Source: Thalassia testudinum
Taxonomy: Eukaryota > Streptophyta > Magnoliopsida > Alismatales > Hydrocharitaceae
DNA: 64,000 nt
Direction of reading: 5' to 3'
NCBI GenBank assembly: GCA_037157565.1
Contig: JAZHRO010000013.1
Location: 36,026,501 to 36,090,500, forward strand
Each line of letters begins with the position of its first letter. Within the stretch, counting starts at the first letter, position 1. The position numbers and the translations under genes were made by a program. The notes below the pieces were generated by a model. That model searched no databases. It saw only the letters and a program-made list of their open reading frames with translations, and was not told the DNA's origin. Shown piece by piece: positions 10,772 through 22,547 of this stretch.

Positions 10772-10799
10772 AGATGTCTGGAAGAAGTTCCAGACGTCT
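10772..10799. repeat. Hairpin 2 in LTR D1 built on AGACGTCT
   Basis: Arms AGATGTCTGGAA and TTCCAGACGTCT surround a 4-base loop, with one G-T wobble. Counterparts are at 34873-34900 (D2) and 60319-60346 (D3). Confidence 0.7.
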
Positions 10800-11094
10800 G
10801 ATTTTGCACTGTTTCGTCGTTTTCGACCCGTTTAGGGCCCGTTCGGAGTCCGTTTTCCGCGTTTCGAGTTGCGTGCTTTTCGGAATTAAATCCTCTACCC
10901 GTCTACAGTAGTTGTATACTGTTTTGAGAAACTCCTTGTGTTTGATCCTTGTGATAGGACCTCGTTCCGTTGCAGTCTCGGGGGTTGCGGAGGTACGCAG
11001 GATTCCCGACCACGCCCCCAGTACGCCTGTTGTAACCGGTAGAGTGGCTTTTAAGTTTATTAGTATAATATGTTAAATTATGGAACCATAAATA

Positions 11095-11235
11095 GAACCT
11101 AGGATATTGCATGAATCCTAGGAATGTGAAACTAGAATGAATGGAAGATCCTAGGGTGTTGCATGAATCCTAGGGCTGGAAAACTAGATTGTATGATAGA
11201 TCCTAGGGTATGGCATGAATCCTAGGATGGGAAGA
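11095..11235 (+). repeat. Three 52-bp tandem subrepeats in LTR D1
   Basis: Units start at 11095, 11147 and 11199. Each contains GATCCTAGGGT...GCATGAATCCTAGG, which has CCTAGG on both sides. D2 also has three units and D3 only one. Confidence 0.85.
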
Positions 11236-12603
11236 ACTAGTGGAATATATGAATACTGCAGTCTTGGAAAATGTGGAAAGGAAATAATAGCTACCTATAA
11301 ATTGGTTTAACAGCTCCCTGTTATGAATAAATGAGCATGTCTGAGAATATGGGATGTATGAACATGAAACTGGAAAGGTGAAACCTGAATGTGCTGAGTT
11401 AATAGAACTGGAACCCTACGGGGGATTAGGAGTGGAACTCCTGGAAAGAGAAAGGAATGGAACTGAGAAAGAAAGACGTGGTAGTGTGCTGTTTCTTTGG
11501 TACGTAGTACCAAGGGAAGTACCTGTACCTGTTTAGTGCAGAGCGGAGCCAGCCGCCCCAGGGACCCGGGGTTAGGACTGGCCACTTTGTACCGACTTGC
11601 TGGCCCTCGTGTACGTAGTACCGAGGAGAGCTACTAGTGTAGGGAGGTACTAGCTACCCCACGGGCCCTGGGGTTCTGTTAGCCTCCTACACCAACTTGT
11701 TAGGCCCACTGGGCAAATCAAGGTAGTCAGGCGAGGGTGCGCGGACTATGGAGGGGCAAGGCCCGTGTTTGGTTACTGTGGAGGGGTTCAACCCCTGTTA
11801 CTGAGAGGGCTCTGCCCTGTGCTGGTTCCATGCTGTGCTTTGGGCGCACCCGTTAACGGAAACGACTGACCGCGTGCCAGTGCGGGTTAGCTACCTGTGC
11901 GTTTATTGTGCGTGCCGTAGTCACCGTTACGCCTGTCTGTGACCTTGGGGTGGTTGACTGAGAGTAGGATCACCATGGGGGACTCTCCCGGCCAAGAAAG
12001 CACCACGTGCTACTTCTACTTTTTGGAAAAGACTACAATCAAGATCGTTCCCACCAGGAACATTCGAGATCAAGTGAAGGATCTGAGAAATAGATAAATT
12101 TTGAAACAATAGAAAGACGTAAATAAAGGAAGAAAGAAAATTAAAACAGCTACTATACATTTTACTGTTTCTTTAGTTTAGCTGCCACTCTATTCAGCGT
12201 TTTGCTGACGTGTTACACTCGTTACCTTTTAGGACCAGGTGTTGAGCAGCTAGGGTCAGCGGCTGCAGAGGACGCTGGGCAGAGTAGGGTCCAGTAGAGT
12301 TACCACTGTTCTCTTGTACCTCTTTTTGGTTCCACTGTAGTGAGTAGTTCTTGTTACTGCTGTACTTTTCTTTACCTGCAGTTCATATTATGTTATGAAT
12401 GTTGTTCTATTGTTGTGGTGGTATATACTGTAGTGGTTTCCTTCCTTACTGCTGTATTTCCTTACTATTAGTTATATTCATGCTGAATGTGGTTTATTTT
12501 ACTGCTCTTTTGGTTACTTCCTCATTGGACGACCAGGTCTTGGGATTAGTCGAGTCGGTCCGGTTCTCGTGTCTCGTAGGGACTCGGGAATCGGGTCGTT
12601 ACA

Positions 12604-12608
12604 ATCAT
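12604..12608. repeat. Target-site duplication of solo LTR D1, right copy (ATCAT)
   Basis: ATCAT directly follows the LTR end TTACA and matches 9894-9898. Confidence 0.85.
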
Positions 12609-13224
12609 CAACCATGGTTCTGACATCACAAATTTGTTCAACAATACTGCAATTGATCCGTTGTTGGGCCTTGAAGATATCAATCTTGAGAGTTTGATTC
12701 CTAAATTTCAGCTCTATTTGGCCCTCTTCACAGCTTATGTTGGCCCATGCAGTGGCCAGAAAAGGTCTCCCCAGTATGAATGGTGTATCCCTTGGGTTTT
12801 CAGGTGCATTCATATCTAAAACTATGAAATCTATAGGGAAGTAGAAATCCCTCACCCTAACAATAACATCCTCAAGAATTCCCTTAGGTGACTTGATAGA
12901 TCGATCTGCTAACTACAATGTCACCTCAGTCGGTTTCAGTTTAGATTCTTCTAGATGGTTAAGTAGGGATGTGGGTATCAGGTTTATGGAGGCACCTAAG
13001 TCCAATAATGCTCTATCAAACTGGGTTTCACTGATCTTACATGATATCAGGGGAGTGTTTGGGTCTTTTGCCTTAGGTGGGAGTCTACTCAGGATTACAG
13101 AGCTGGGTTGCTTTGACAATACAATTGGACTCCCACTCTTGGTTCGCGGCTTACGTTGAGGTGTACATACGTTCTTCAAGAATCGTGCGTAAGCTGGTAT
13201 GTGGCGGATCACATCCATCAAGGG
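12609..13224 (-). pseudogene. Element C: retropepsin region (broken)
   Basis: On the minus strand, 13266-12913 and 12855-12609 encode the segment before the protease (PLMDVIRHIPAYARFLK), the active-site motif ALLDLGASINLIP and the downstream FILGRPFLATA flap region. The DLGAS form of the aspartyl protease motif is usual in Athila/Tat-like elements. Two frames are needed, so there is at least one stop or frameshift near 12860-12910. Unlike B, it retains the 22 bases between the two TGGCCC copies (about 12716-12745). It joins to RT across D1 and to gag across B. Confidence 0.85.
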
Positions 13225-13229
13225 GATGT
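13225..13229. repeat. Target-site duplication of element B, left copy (GATGT)
   Basis: GATGT precedes the LTR start TGTTTA and recurs at 25579-25583. The joined flank then reads GGGATGTTTATTTGGACC, as in 20530-20547 of B. Confidence 0.95.
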
Positions 13230-13456
13230 TGTTTATCGCGCTTAATCTGGTTTTAAAAGATAACACGTTGTAATATAGCCGACAAAGCGTTCAAACAAAT
13301 AGAGAATTTTATTACTCGAAAACCGGAGCATCCGAGGTCGAACACAGGGAGCAATTTCAGTACTTTTAAAAATAAGGAATACAACTTTTAAATGAAAGAT
13401 AATTGATTCACAGAGAGATTTAAAAAAAATAGTTGCTAAGAGAGAGAACAGAATTG

Positions 13457-13482
13457 GACGTCTGATTTCTTTATCAGACGTC
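13457..13482. repeat. Hairpin with AGACGTCT in the element B 3' LTR
   Basis: Perfect 10-bp arms GACGTCTGAT and ATCAGACGTC surround a six-base loop. Element C has GATGTCTGAC and GTCAGACGAC at 28736-28761, so the loop-closing pair changed in both arms. The right LTR of B has a damaged arm (CAGACTTC near 23760). Confidence 0.7.
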
Positions 13483-14374
13483 TTAAATGTAGTCTTCTTG
13501 TTTGGCCTTCTTTCTTGGTCTTTGCTTTCTCTGCAGTCTTACTTCTCTCTTCTGCCTTCTTCTTCTTCTTCGTAGGTTCTTCTTCTTTTCTTCTAATCTA
13601 CAGGGCTTCTTCTTCCTTGGTCTTCTTCCTGCCTTTGCTTCTTTTCTCTTCTGTCTTCTTCTTCTTTTTGTCTGCAGTCCTTCTTTTCTTCCTTGGCTAA
13701 GTTTCTTCTCTTCTTCGCTCAGCTTGCCTGCACAGAGAGGTGGAAGCAAAACCTACCTTGCCCCTCTACCCGCACGGCTCTCTCTCTGCAATTCACTCAA
13801 GGATGCTCTCCCAAAGCCACGGGTAATCGGGTCGGATTTCGCACCCAGGACCAGGCGCACCGGCGTGTGGGTGATGCGCGAGGTGTGCTCAAAATGGGTC
13901 GGGTAAGAGCTTATGAGACGGTTGGTGAGGCGTGTGGAGGGGCGGAATGATGGGGGCGACTCGCCCGAGGTCGACCGGTGACGTGGAAGATGAGGGTGGT
14001 CAGGCGTGGTCGAGGGGTAATTAAATGAAATGTAAGGGGGAACAGAGAGAGGGGAAGAAGGGGAATGTATTTGGAGTGTTCTGGAAGGGAGAGAGGCAGC
14101 GGAGTGGACGACGCGTAGCTGCCGTCGTCGGAGAAGAACCCTGAGGAAGGGAGCGGCGACGAGGACGAGGTCAAGAGAACGCGCGCTTGGTACGGCGCGG
14201 CGCGAGAGGAAGAGGCGAAGTGGACTCTGCTGTTGGTATGGCAGCAGAGCGACGAGAAGGAGGGGAGGAGGTCACCGGAGCTTGCGGGTTCCTTGGCCGG
14301 AGATGGAAGAGAAGAAAATTTGGGGGAATCTCCGCCAAGACAAGTCTGAAATTGAGCGGCTGGGTTTGGGGATT

Positions 14375-14382
14375 CTTTTATA
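14375..14382 (-). promoter_or_regulatory. TATA box of the element B 3' LTR
   Basis: It reads TATAAAAG on the minus strand. The same box is at 24633-24640 in the 5' LTR, and a weaker TATTTAAG lies at 30383-30390 in the LTR of C. Confidence 0.65.
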
Positions 14383-15320
14383 GGTGCTGGTCGAACTTTC
14401 TAGCACGTGGAGGGCGCGAAATCATCTCCGACAGCTCACCGGAGAAGGAAAGAGGGTGGATACCCAAATCCCTCGTGCGTTCGCACGAGAGATTGGGTTC
14501 ACACCAGAGATCGTGATTGGCCTTTGATGGAAGGGAATTCCTCAGAGAATCTCCCTTCCATTTCCGGGAGGGGATCTCTGAGGAATCAGAGAGTATTCCC
14601 CCTCTAAACCTCGCCGGAGGTCGATTTTGCCCTAACAATGGCGGTAGGACTTGATTGCAAAGGTGGCGAGGAAATTAGGGGCCTCTCTGCAATGATTTTC
14701 AAAAGATAGGGACCAAATTATGATTTGGGTGTACTAAATTGCAAAGTAGGTCAAGGTGACCTCCCCTTAGGTCCAAATTTTGGTACAAACCTAATTTGAA
14801 CCTAAGGAATCCAATGGTGAAGTTGGATTTTAGGTTTGACCACGTTTGACTGGATATTTTGCGTAAAAAATCCAAATTAGGTTAATTGATGAGCTAGGAC
14901 CCTAATCTAGGTCAAACTGGGTTCCAAAGGCCAAATTAAGTGTTCTAAACCTTAGGGGATATTTTCCCATGATTTTTAGAGGGTTTACTTGATTTTTATC
15001 CTGACCGGAACCTTTTTTATTTAAGCGGGTCTGTTTTAGGGTTACCAAATGTCATTTAATTCCTGAATTGCGCATGAACCCATTTCTGATTGACTCAACC
15101 CACCTTTTATCTTATTTAGATCTTTTGACCTATGTTTTGCCTCTGAGAAATCCCATTTATGTACTGCAATGGTAAAATTACAGTTTTAACCTTTATTTCA
15201 TGTTTTCTTCTTAGAGCACTTATTCCTTCATTTAGGCCTTCTTCTAGGTTATGTAGGAGCTTTTATCTTCTTTATTGGGTCAAAATGAGCTAGTTATGGA
15301 TCATGATGAGGCTCTCATCA

Positions 15321-15347
15321 TACCCCCATGCCTAGCTTTTGCTAGTC
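15321..15347 (-). other. 3' polypurine tract of element B
   Basis: On the minus strand the tract ends AGGCATGGGGGTA and abuts the 3' LTR. It differs from the tract of element A at one of 27 positions. Confidence 0.8.
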
Positions 15348-16573
15348 CCTTAGCAAAATTTCAAGGTTTTAACTTCTGTTCTAGACCCTGAGTGTAAGTG
15401 CTTTTCTTTTTCTTTTGTGATTAGGTAGGAATGCCGACAATAGGCCTAGAAGTATTCAAGTACCAACCAAAATCCGGACCTGTTCCACTTTAGCCTCAGT
15501 CCTCCGCAAAGGTTTCTAAGGCCCACAGAAACTAACCTAGGGTTTGTTGGATTCCGCAGTTAAAGCACCCGTGCTTGAGACATTCTTAGCCTAAGTTCAG
15601 TTTGCAGTGCATTTTTGTAAGAGAGATAGAGGATTTATTTGTTTGGAGAACTTTTCTCTCTCTTTTCTTTTTATTTCTAGCTTCGGATTAGCTTCTCAAC
15701 ACGGTCTGTATCGGATTCCTCGTCCCCATCATCAATCCTCAAGAGTCCCTGGCTTTTGAGATTTCGAGATAATCCCGCCCATGGCAGCCCCCAGAACCCT
15801 GGCTTTCGAGATAATCCCGCCCATGGCGTTCTGTGGCCGAATTCAAACCCTGGCGATCAACATTTCGTGATAATGCCGCCCATGGTATCTGAACCAGCAG
15901 AATGCTTACATGCCCCCAGTAGGATATTTAAATATCCTAAGAGACAAGCACCGAGGAGACGATATGTTGTTACGCATCTTCGAGGGGAATTTCCCGCCTC
16001 TCTGCGCTGGGAACTCGTCCAAATCAACTTGTGTTGATTGGCCGCTCCTAATCTAGGTGACTTTTGTAGAACATTAAATGCTTTTGCGTGATTTGGATGT
16101 TTATGCGCACTGAACCAGACTGTGTGTGAATTTGGGGTGCTTAGGTTACCGAATCGCGCAAATCGGAGGTCAGTTAACGAGGCCGAATACTTCCTAAGCC
16201 TTAGACCTAATACTCAAGCTTCACATTTTCCTCAACCTCTTGAGGATTATCCAAATTTTAACGGATACGTGAATTTTTAAGCTAACAAATCTAGCCCAAG
16301 AGGCCTAAGACCAGCGTTCCCGCTAATCTCTTGTTACGTCTCCTTAGCACTTTTTCTTTTTCTTGATTTGGTCTCGAACTTCAGTTAACCCCTTAATCTT
16401 TTACTAATGACTATTTCTTTTCATTTTCATTTTGTACTCCTTTTTGTCATTTTACTCTTTTCCTCCTCTCATTTGTATGACCCTGAATTGTTCCTCCCCT
16501 CCTTCAAGTCTCTCTTTTTTTTTTTAATTGAAACCCTTTCTTAATATGAATTTTCGTGACATTTTGCACTTTC
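15348..16573 (-). other. Element B 3' untranslated region with tandem repeats
   Basis: No coding frame is convincing here. Three imperfect copies of a roughly 48-bp unit containing CGAGATAATCCCGCCCATGG lie at about 15747-15796, 15797-15847 and 15848-15890. Tandem repeats at this position are known in Tat-lineage elements. Confidence 0.7.
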
Positions 16574-16612
16574 ATACCCCCCCATGCCTAAGATTTGCAA
16601 TGTCCCCATTGT
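16574..16612 (-). other. Internal polypurine motif of element B
   Basis: On the minus strand the block reads CAATGGGGACATTGC, a short spacer, then TAGGCATGGGGGGG. It lies about 270 bp after the integrase stop and matches 5000-5037 of element A almost base for base. Confidence 0.55.
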
Positions 16613-16876
16613 AAATTAGGTGGGTTCGATTTCAGCTTAGTTCATGCATTAGGACAGGTGTGTGGTGAGTGAATGGGTCGAAGTGACTTGTTGCGAACGA
16701 TTTATAATCTCGGGTAGGGATACCTGAGGTGAAGTCGGCTGTTCTAATGGATGAACCCTAAAGTACAATATGAATTCCGCATAGAGATGTTAGAAAAGGT
16801 TTCGGGTTTTTCAAAGAATGACGAGTTGCCTCCCGTTAAGCGCTGAGTTTTACGCCATCGGCTGGGCGCAATGAGC

Positions 16877-19800
16877 TCAAGAGGAATGGAGGGTAAAGGA
16901 TGACTCAGCCAAATCTATATCGGTCATGTCAATGAACGGCTTGAGTCTCTGACCGTTCACGACAAAGGGTTCAGAATCGTGGCTGAGTGGGCTGATTTCA
17001 ATGGCTCCATTTCCGAAGATTTGTCGAACTAGGTAGGGTTCGACCCACTTAGATCTTAGCTTTCCTGGGAATAATTTGAGTCGGGCATCAAAGAGTAAAG
17101 CCTTTTGACCAGGATGAAAGACCTTTCTAGAAATGTGTTTGTCGTGAAAAGCTTTAACCCGTTCTTTGTAAATTCGCGAGTTCTCATACGTGTCGTGGCG
17201 TAATTCATCGATCTCGCTCATTTGAAGTCTTCTGTGGGTTCCAGCCTTAGAAAGATCTAGATTACAGGTCCGTACTGCCCAATAAGCTTTATGCTCCAAC
17301 TCGATGGGGAGGTGACATGCCTTCCCGTACACTAGTCTGAAGGGAGACATTCCTAATTGGGTCTTGTGGGCGGTCCTATAGGCCCACAATGATTCCGAAA
17401 GCCGAGAAGACCAATCTTTTCTATCAGGTCGAACAATAACCTGAAGGATCTTCTTGATCTCTCGGTTAGATAGCTCAACTAGACCATTAGTTTGGGGGTG
17501 GTAAGGAGTAGAGATTCGGTGTGACACCCCGTATTTGGTCATTAGTGACCTGAACTGAGCGTTTGTAAAATGGGTCCCTCCGTCGGAAATTATAGCACGC
17601 GGAATCCCGAACCTTGAGAAAATGTTTTGATGAAGGAATTTTATAACGACTTTATGATTGTTGGTTCGGGTCGAAATGGCTTCTATCCACTTGGAAACAT
17701 AGTCAACTGCGAGTAAGATGTATTCGAAGCCATCCGAGATCGAGAAGGGTCCCATGAAATCAATCCCCCAAATATCAAAAATTTCGCATACCAAGATCGG
17801 CTGTAGAGGCATCATGTCTCGATGGCTCATGTTGCCCAGAGTCTGGCAACGGGAACATGCCTTACAGTGATCGTATGCATCCTTGAAAATTGTGGGCCAG
17901 TAAAAGCCACACTGGAGGACTTTTGATGTGGTTTTATGTCATGAGAAATGTCCATCGCATGCCTGGTCATGGCAGAATGAGAGTATGTCTTTGATTTCCA
18001 CTTCCGCGACGCATCGTCGAATTATCTGATCAACACCAATGCGGAATAGATACGGGTCTTCCCAAAGGTAATACTTGGCATCGGAATGCAATTTGTCCTT
18101 CTTGGCCTTCGGCCAATCGGACGGAATCTGCTGTGATGCCAGGTAATTTACTATATCAGCAAACCTTGGAAGACTTGTACTGATAGTCAGGAGGTGCTCA
18201 TCAGGAAAGTGTTCTATGATAGGTCCGGAAGGGTCAATTATTTCAGAAGGAAGGCGGGACAAGTGATTAGCTACCACATTTTGCTTTCCCACCTTGTCAC
18301 GAATCTCAAGGTCAAATTCTTGCAACAGCAAGATCCATCGGATTAATCGAGGTTTCGCGTCCTTCTTTGCAAGGAGATGCCTTACAGTTGTGTGATCCGA
18401 GTATATGATGACACGGGAACCCAGAAGGTATGATCTGAATTTTTCCAGGGCAAATACTACGGCCAGCAGCTCTTTCTCAGTAACCGTATAGTTACGCTGA
18501 GACTCATCCAGTGTTTTGCTGGCGTAGTAAATGACCACAGGTTTCCCGTCAATCTTCTGCCCCAAAATCGCTCCCACAGCGAAGTTAGATGCATCGCACA
18601 TGATCTCAAAGGGTTGAGACCAATCAGAGGACTGTAGGATCGGGGCTTAGGTGACTCGGTCACGTAGGATCTCAAATGCTTGAGTGCATTCCTTGGAAAT
18701 TTCGAAAGCCACATCCTTGGAGAGAAGATTGGTTAGGGGGCGCACGATTTTAGTGAAGTCAGGGATAAATCGACGATAAAAATCGACGTGCCCCAAAAAA
18801 GATCGGAAGTCCTTAATCGAGCTAGGCATGGGGAGCTTGGAAATCAGGTTGACCTTAGCTCGATCCACTTGGATGCCTTTCTCCGAGATTAAATGTCCCA
18901 GGATAATTCCCTCAGGTACCATGAAATGGCTCTTTTCCCAAGAAAGAACCAAATTCACCTTGATGCACCGCCTGAGTATTTGGACCAAGTGTTGGAGGCA
19001 ATCGTCAAATGATTCTCCAAAAACTGAAAAGTCATCCATGAAGACTTCCAGATAGTCACCTACCATATCTGAGAATATGGCAAGCATGCACCACTGAAAA
19101 GTTGCAGGTGCATTGCAGAGACCGAATGGCATCCTTCGAAACGCGTACGTCCCGAAGGGGCAGGTGAATGTGGTCTTTTCTTGGTCCTCTGGATGGATTG
19201 CCACCTGGTTGTAACCGGAGTACCCGTCAAGAAAGCAGAAGAACCTATTTCCCGCTAGTTTTTCGAGGATCTGATCAATAAACGGTAGTAGGAAATGATC
19301 ATTCTTCGTGGAGGAATTAAGTCTTCTGTAATCAATGCAGACTCTCCACAAGTTAGCTATTCGGGTCGGAATGACTTCTCCGGTTTCAGTCGTGATGATG
19401 GTAAGTCCTGCCTTTTTAGGCACCACCTGTATTGGACTCACCCAACGACTGTCGGAGATCGGGTAGATGATCCCTGCATCTAACCACTTTATGATCTCCT
19501 TTTTCACGACCTCGTGTAGGTTAGGGTTTAGGCATCTTTGCATTTCTCTTGAAGGTCGTGCGCCTTCTTCTGTGTAGATTCGATGTGTGCAGTATGTAGG
19601 GCTTATACCAGTCAAATCATCGAGAGTCCATCCAATGGCTCTACGATGTTGCTGGAGAACAGAAATCAAACGAAGTTCCTGGTCAGGTGTGAGTCGAGAG
19701 TTGATAATCACAGGAAACGTCTGATTTGAATCCAAAAAGACGTACTTCAGATGTTCGGGAAGGGGCTTGAGTTCCATGACAGGATTGTCAGCAGCAGTGG

Positions 19801-19981
19801 GTGGTTCGAGGTTTGTATCAGGAGCAATGGTAGGAGTCATAGGTGTGTCTAGATCATGTTCGCACTCCTTTGTTAGCGGGTTTTGATTCTCTAGTGGTTG
19901 ATCAGGGATAATCAGGTTGTCCTCTATATGCAATTCATCAACCACGGCTTTGATATCACATATTTCCTTTATACCCCACAA
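16877..19981 (-). pseudogene. Element B pol: RT, RNase H and integrase, two stop codons
   Basis: One minus-strand frame of about 1,035 codons, broken by stops at 18647-18649 and 17939-17941. Counting from 19981, RT has WRVCIDYRRLN (about 212-222), the catalytic Asp in FLDGYSG (252) and FMDD (314-317). RNase H starts CDASNFAVGAILG and includes TEKELLAVVFALE. Integrase has an H2C2 zinc region, then Asp in GIDFMGPF, Asp in ISDGGTHF and Glu in GLVELSNRE; the last two are 35 residues apart, the usual DDE spacing. A C-terminal segment ([12 protein letters not shown]) follows. All catalytic residues are retained, so inactivation is by the stops and the upstream frameshift. The first stop is a C-to-T change of a Gln codon. 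Confidence 0.92.
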
Positions 19982-20042
19982 TTAATCCCTTGTTGGGCCT
20001 TAAAAATGTCAATATTCAGGTTTTGATTCCCAAATTTTAATT

Positions 20043-22547
20043 CTATCTGGCCCTAGCAGTGGCCAAAAATGGCCTCCCTAGTATGATTGGTGTGTCCCTT
20101 GGGTTCTTAGGTGCATCCATGTCCAGTACTATGAAGTCCACCGGGAAATAGAAATCTCGTACCCTAACAATGACATCCTCGAGTATTCCTCTAGGTGACT
20201 TGATGAATCGATCGGCTAACTGCAATGTCACCTCAGTGGGTTTAAGTTCAGATTCTTCAAGGTGGTCAAGGAGGGATGTAGGTATTAAATTTATGGAGGC
20301 ACCTAGGTCTAGTAAGGCTCTATCAAATTGGGTTTCACCAATTTTACAGGAAATCAAGGGAGTTCCTGGGTCTTTAGCCTTGGGTGGGAGTTTGCTCAAG
20401 ATGACAGAGCTGGCTTGCTCTGACAGTACGATTGGATTCCCATCCTTGGTTCGCGGCTTACGTTTAGGGGTACATATATCTTTCAAGAATCTTACGTAAG
20501 CCGGTATGTGGCGAATTGCATCCATCAATGGGATGTTTATCTGGACCTGTTCAAAGAGCTTGACCAGATCCTCCTCGGGGGCCACAGGTTTAGCTATCCT
20601 TTTCCCTTTGGTCAAGGCATCAGGAAATGGGATCCTACTTGGTTCCTCTAGGATAGGTCCAGGTTCTTGATCTGGGACAGTGGTATCTTGGATAACTATC
20701 CTAGGGTCTTGGCTATTATCAGGCTTGGAGTGGCTCGGATAATGTGGGTCTTGGGTTATTTTACCACTACGTGTTGTTACAGAGTTTAATTCGGCCTGAT
20801 TTTGGTTTGGGTTTGGTAGGAGGGGTGGCTGCTGCTGGAATCCCGCATAAGATGTCGAAGCTTCCATCCCGTCTGGCGATGGAGTAGCAGGGGCCTGATA
20901 AATCAAATGTGCGTGGCCTGAATTTGGATTCATAACGCGCCTCTGGGTCAGCACGTTATTTGGGTTGGGCAGAGGTTGCGAGGGAAGGGTGCCAGGTTGG
21001 CGAGAATTTGCCATCTGGGCCAGTTGGTTGCGAACCTCTGTGATCTCGTCCTTGTGCTGTTTTTGCATTGCCGCATTTGTCTTTTGAACGTCAGCCAGTG
21101 CTTGAAGGATAAGAGTCAGTTGATCCTAGTTTTGCCCGGATTGGTAGGTGGGATTGGGTTGAGGCTAAGGCGGCTGATATGGACGAGGGGCTTGTGGACG
21201 GGGTTGATATGGTGGTCTTTGAGAATTTCCCGCCCACTGAAAGTTAGGATGATTTCGCCATCCAGGGTTGTAGGTATTGGAGAATGGGTCATTCTGGATG
21301 GCGTTGAGGTCCTCGCACTTCTGAGGAACCTCAGGAAAGTCAGAATACAAGGGTTCAAAGTTCCCCCAACTCGAGTAGAATGGATCGGAGGTCACTTCGG
21401 TCCAAGAGGCAGACGGGGGTGGATATGGGTCCATCCCCTTGGCAGATTGGTGATAGATGTTTTGCACAGTTTCCCTTGCCAGAGGTGGTCGTGCAAAAGA
21501 GTTTTGCGCAGAGGTGGCTTGCTACAAATGCTGAGTTAGCTCGTCCACCTTCTTTTCTATGATAGAAACCTTGTCCAACCGACTGGCCATCAATTCCGAG
21601 TCGACGGAAGTGGACAGGTCCTGCATCTCATGTGTCCCTCTTAGATTCGTCGATGCGCGGGCATTCGTCCTGTCGAATAAGCCCGTGGAGTCATTATTTA
21701 TGGAGTTCTCGCACATGTTTTTGAGAATCTCGTACACCGTGCCCTCATGTTGACCCATGATGTTTCCTCCGCACGTTGCATTGACGAATAAACGAATATC
21801 TTCACGGAGTCCCTGGTAAAAAGACTGGACTTGTTCCCACTTAGGAACTCCGTGATGGGGGCACTTTCGCATGAGATCTAAGAATCGATCCCATGCTTCG
21901 TGAAGAGGTTCTCCCGGTTGTTGAGTGAAATGAGTGATCTGGTGGCGTAAGGCATTCGTCCGGCCAACGGGGAAGAATTTTTTCAAAAATTCGGACTGAA
22001 GTTCCTCCCATGTGTTGATCGGACGGGTCTGAGTTTGATACCAATGTGCGGCCTTGTCCAAGAGGGAGAACGAAAACATTTTCATGAGTAGGATATCCCG
22101 ATTTTGTAGATTTGACCCGAAGGTCTGGGCTAGATGCTTGAGTTGTTTAATGTGTTGGAATGGATCCTCAGAGTTAAGCCCATGAAACTTCGGTATGGCA
22201 TGAATCATATTGGGCTTCAGTTCAGAATCAGGTCCTCCAATCAGGATTCGTACTCGAGGTTCGATTTCCACCGCAGCGGGATTATAGTGATCTCGCATCA
22301 TAGGTCGCTGTGATGGGTTTACGAAGTTCTGAAAGAGATCATTAAGGAGTTGAAGTTGGTGTTCAAGGTTATTCTCCTCTTCAATGGGTTGTGCCATGAT
22401 GGAAGAAGGAGAACCAGGGTCTGAATCAGATGAAAGATTTATGTGGTGGGGTTGCTGCACAAACAAGGGCGTCGAGGCTTGGCCTCGACGAGAGTGAATT
22501 TCTAAAGGAGGTCTTAAGGGTGGTCTTAAGGACCTCCTACCGAACAT
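20043..22547 (-). pseudogene. Element B gag and protease, three stops and a 22-bp deletion
   Basis: Gag starts at 22547 (MFGRRSLRPP) and contains a retrotransposon gag domain (KFHGLNSEDPFQHIKQL, then AHWYQTQTRPINTWEELQ and FPVGRTNALRHQI). Stops at 21522-21524, 21165-21167 and 21126-21128 interrupt one continuous frame, and all three look like CAG-to-TAG changes. I see no CCHC zinc knuckle in the Pro/Gln-rich part that follows, as in many Athila-like gags. The frame runs on into the protease (ALLDLGASINLIP). After LGRPFLATA a 22-bp deletion between two TGGCCC copies shifts the frame and ends it at 20043. Element C retains those 22 bases. Confidence 0.9.

Larger units (their letters stand above)
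9899..12603 (+). mobile_element. Solo LTR D1 of a Tekay/Del-like element
   Basis: This 2,705-bp LTR has no internal region. It matches the solo LTR at 33950-36685 and the 5' LTR at 59684-61997 along its length, including the end GTCGTTACA. The start TATTATGA is a mutated form of TGTTAAGA. Features include about a dozen AGACGTCT-type motifs in its first 900 bp, hairpins at 10431-10458 and 10772-10799, a TTTAAA box near 10132 and three 52-bp subrepeats. Long open frames inside it (for example 10221-10697) are GC-driven and not genes. Confidence 0.9.
13230..15320 (-). repeat. Element B 3' LTR
   Basis: The LTR is 2,091 bp and pairs with 23512-25578. Plus-strand ends are TGTTTA...CATCA. It holds a CTT-rich tract (13500-13720), a minus-strand TATAAAAG at 14375-14382, a hairpin at 13457-13482 and the U5 motif CCCTGTGTTCGACC (minus strand, 13336-13349). 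Confidence 0.92.

Noticed and set aside
11095..11235. Regularly spaced 52-bp repeats as a CRISPR-like array
   Set aside because: The repeats are directly adjacent without unique spacers and lie within a plant LTR.
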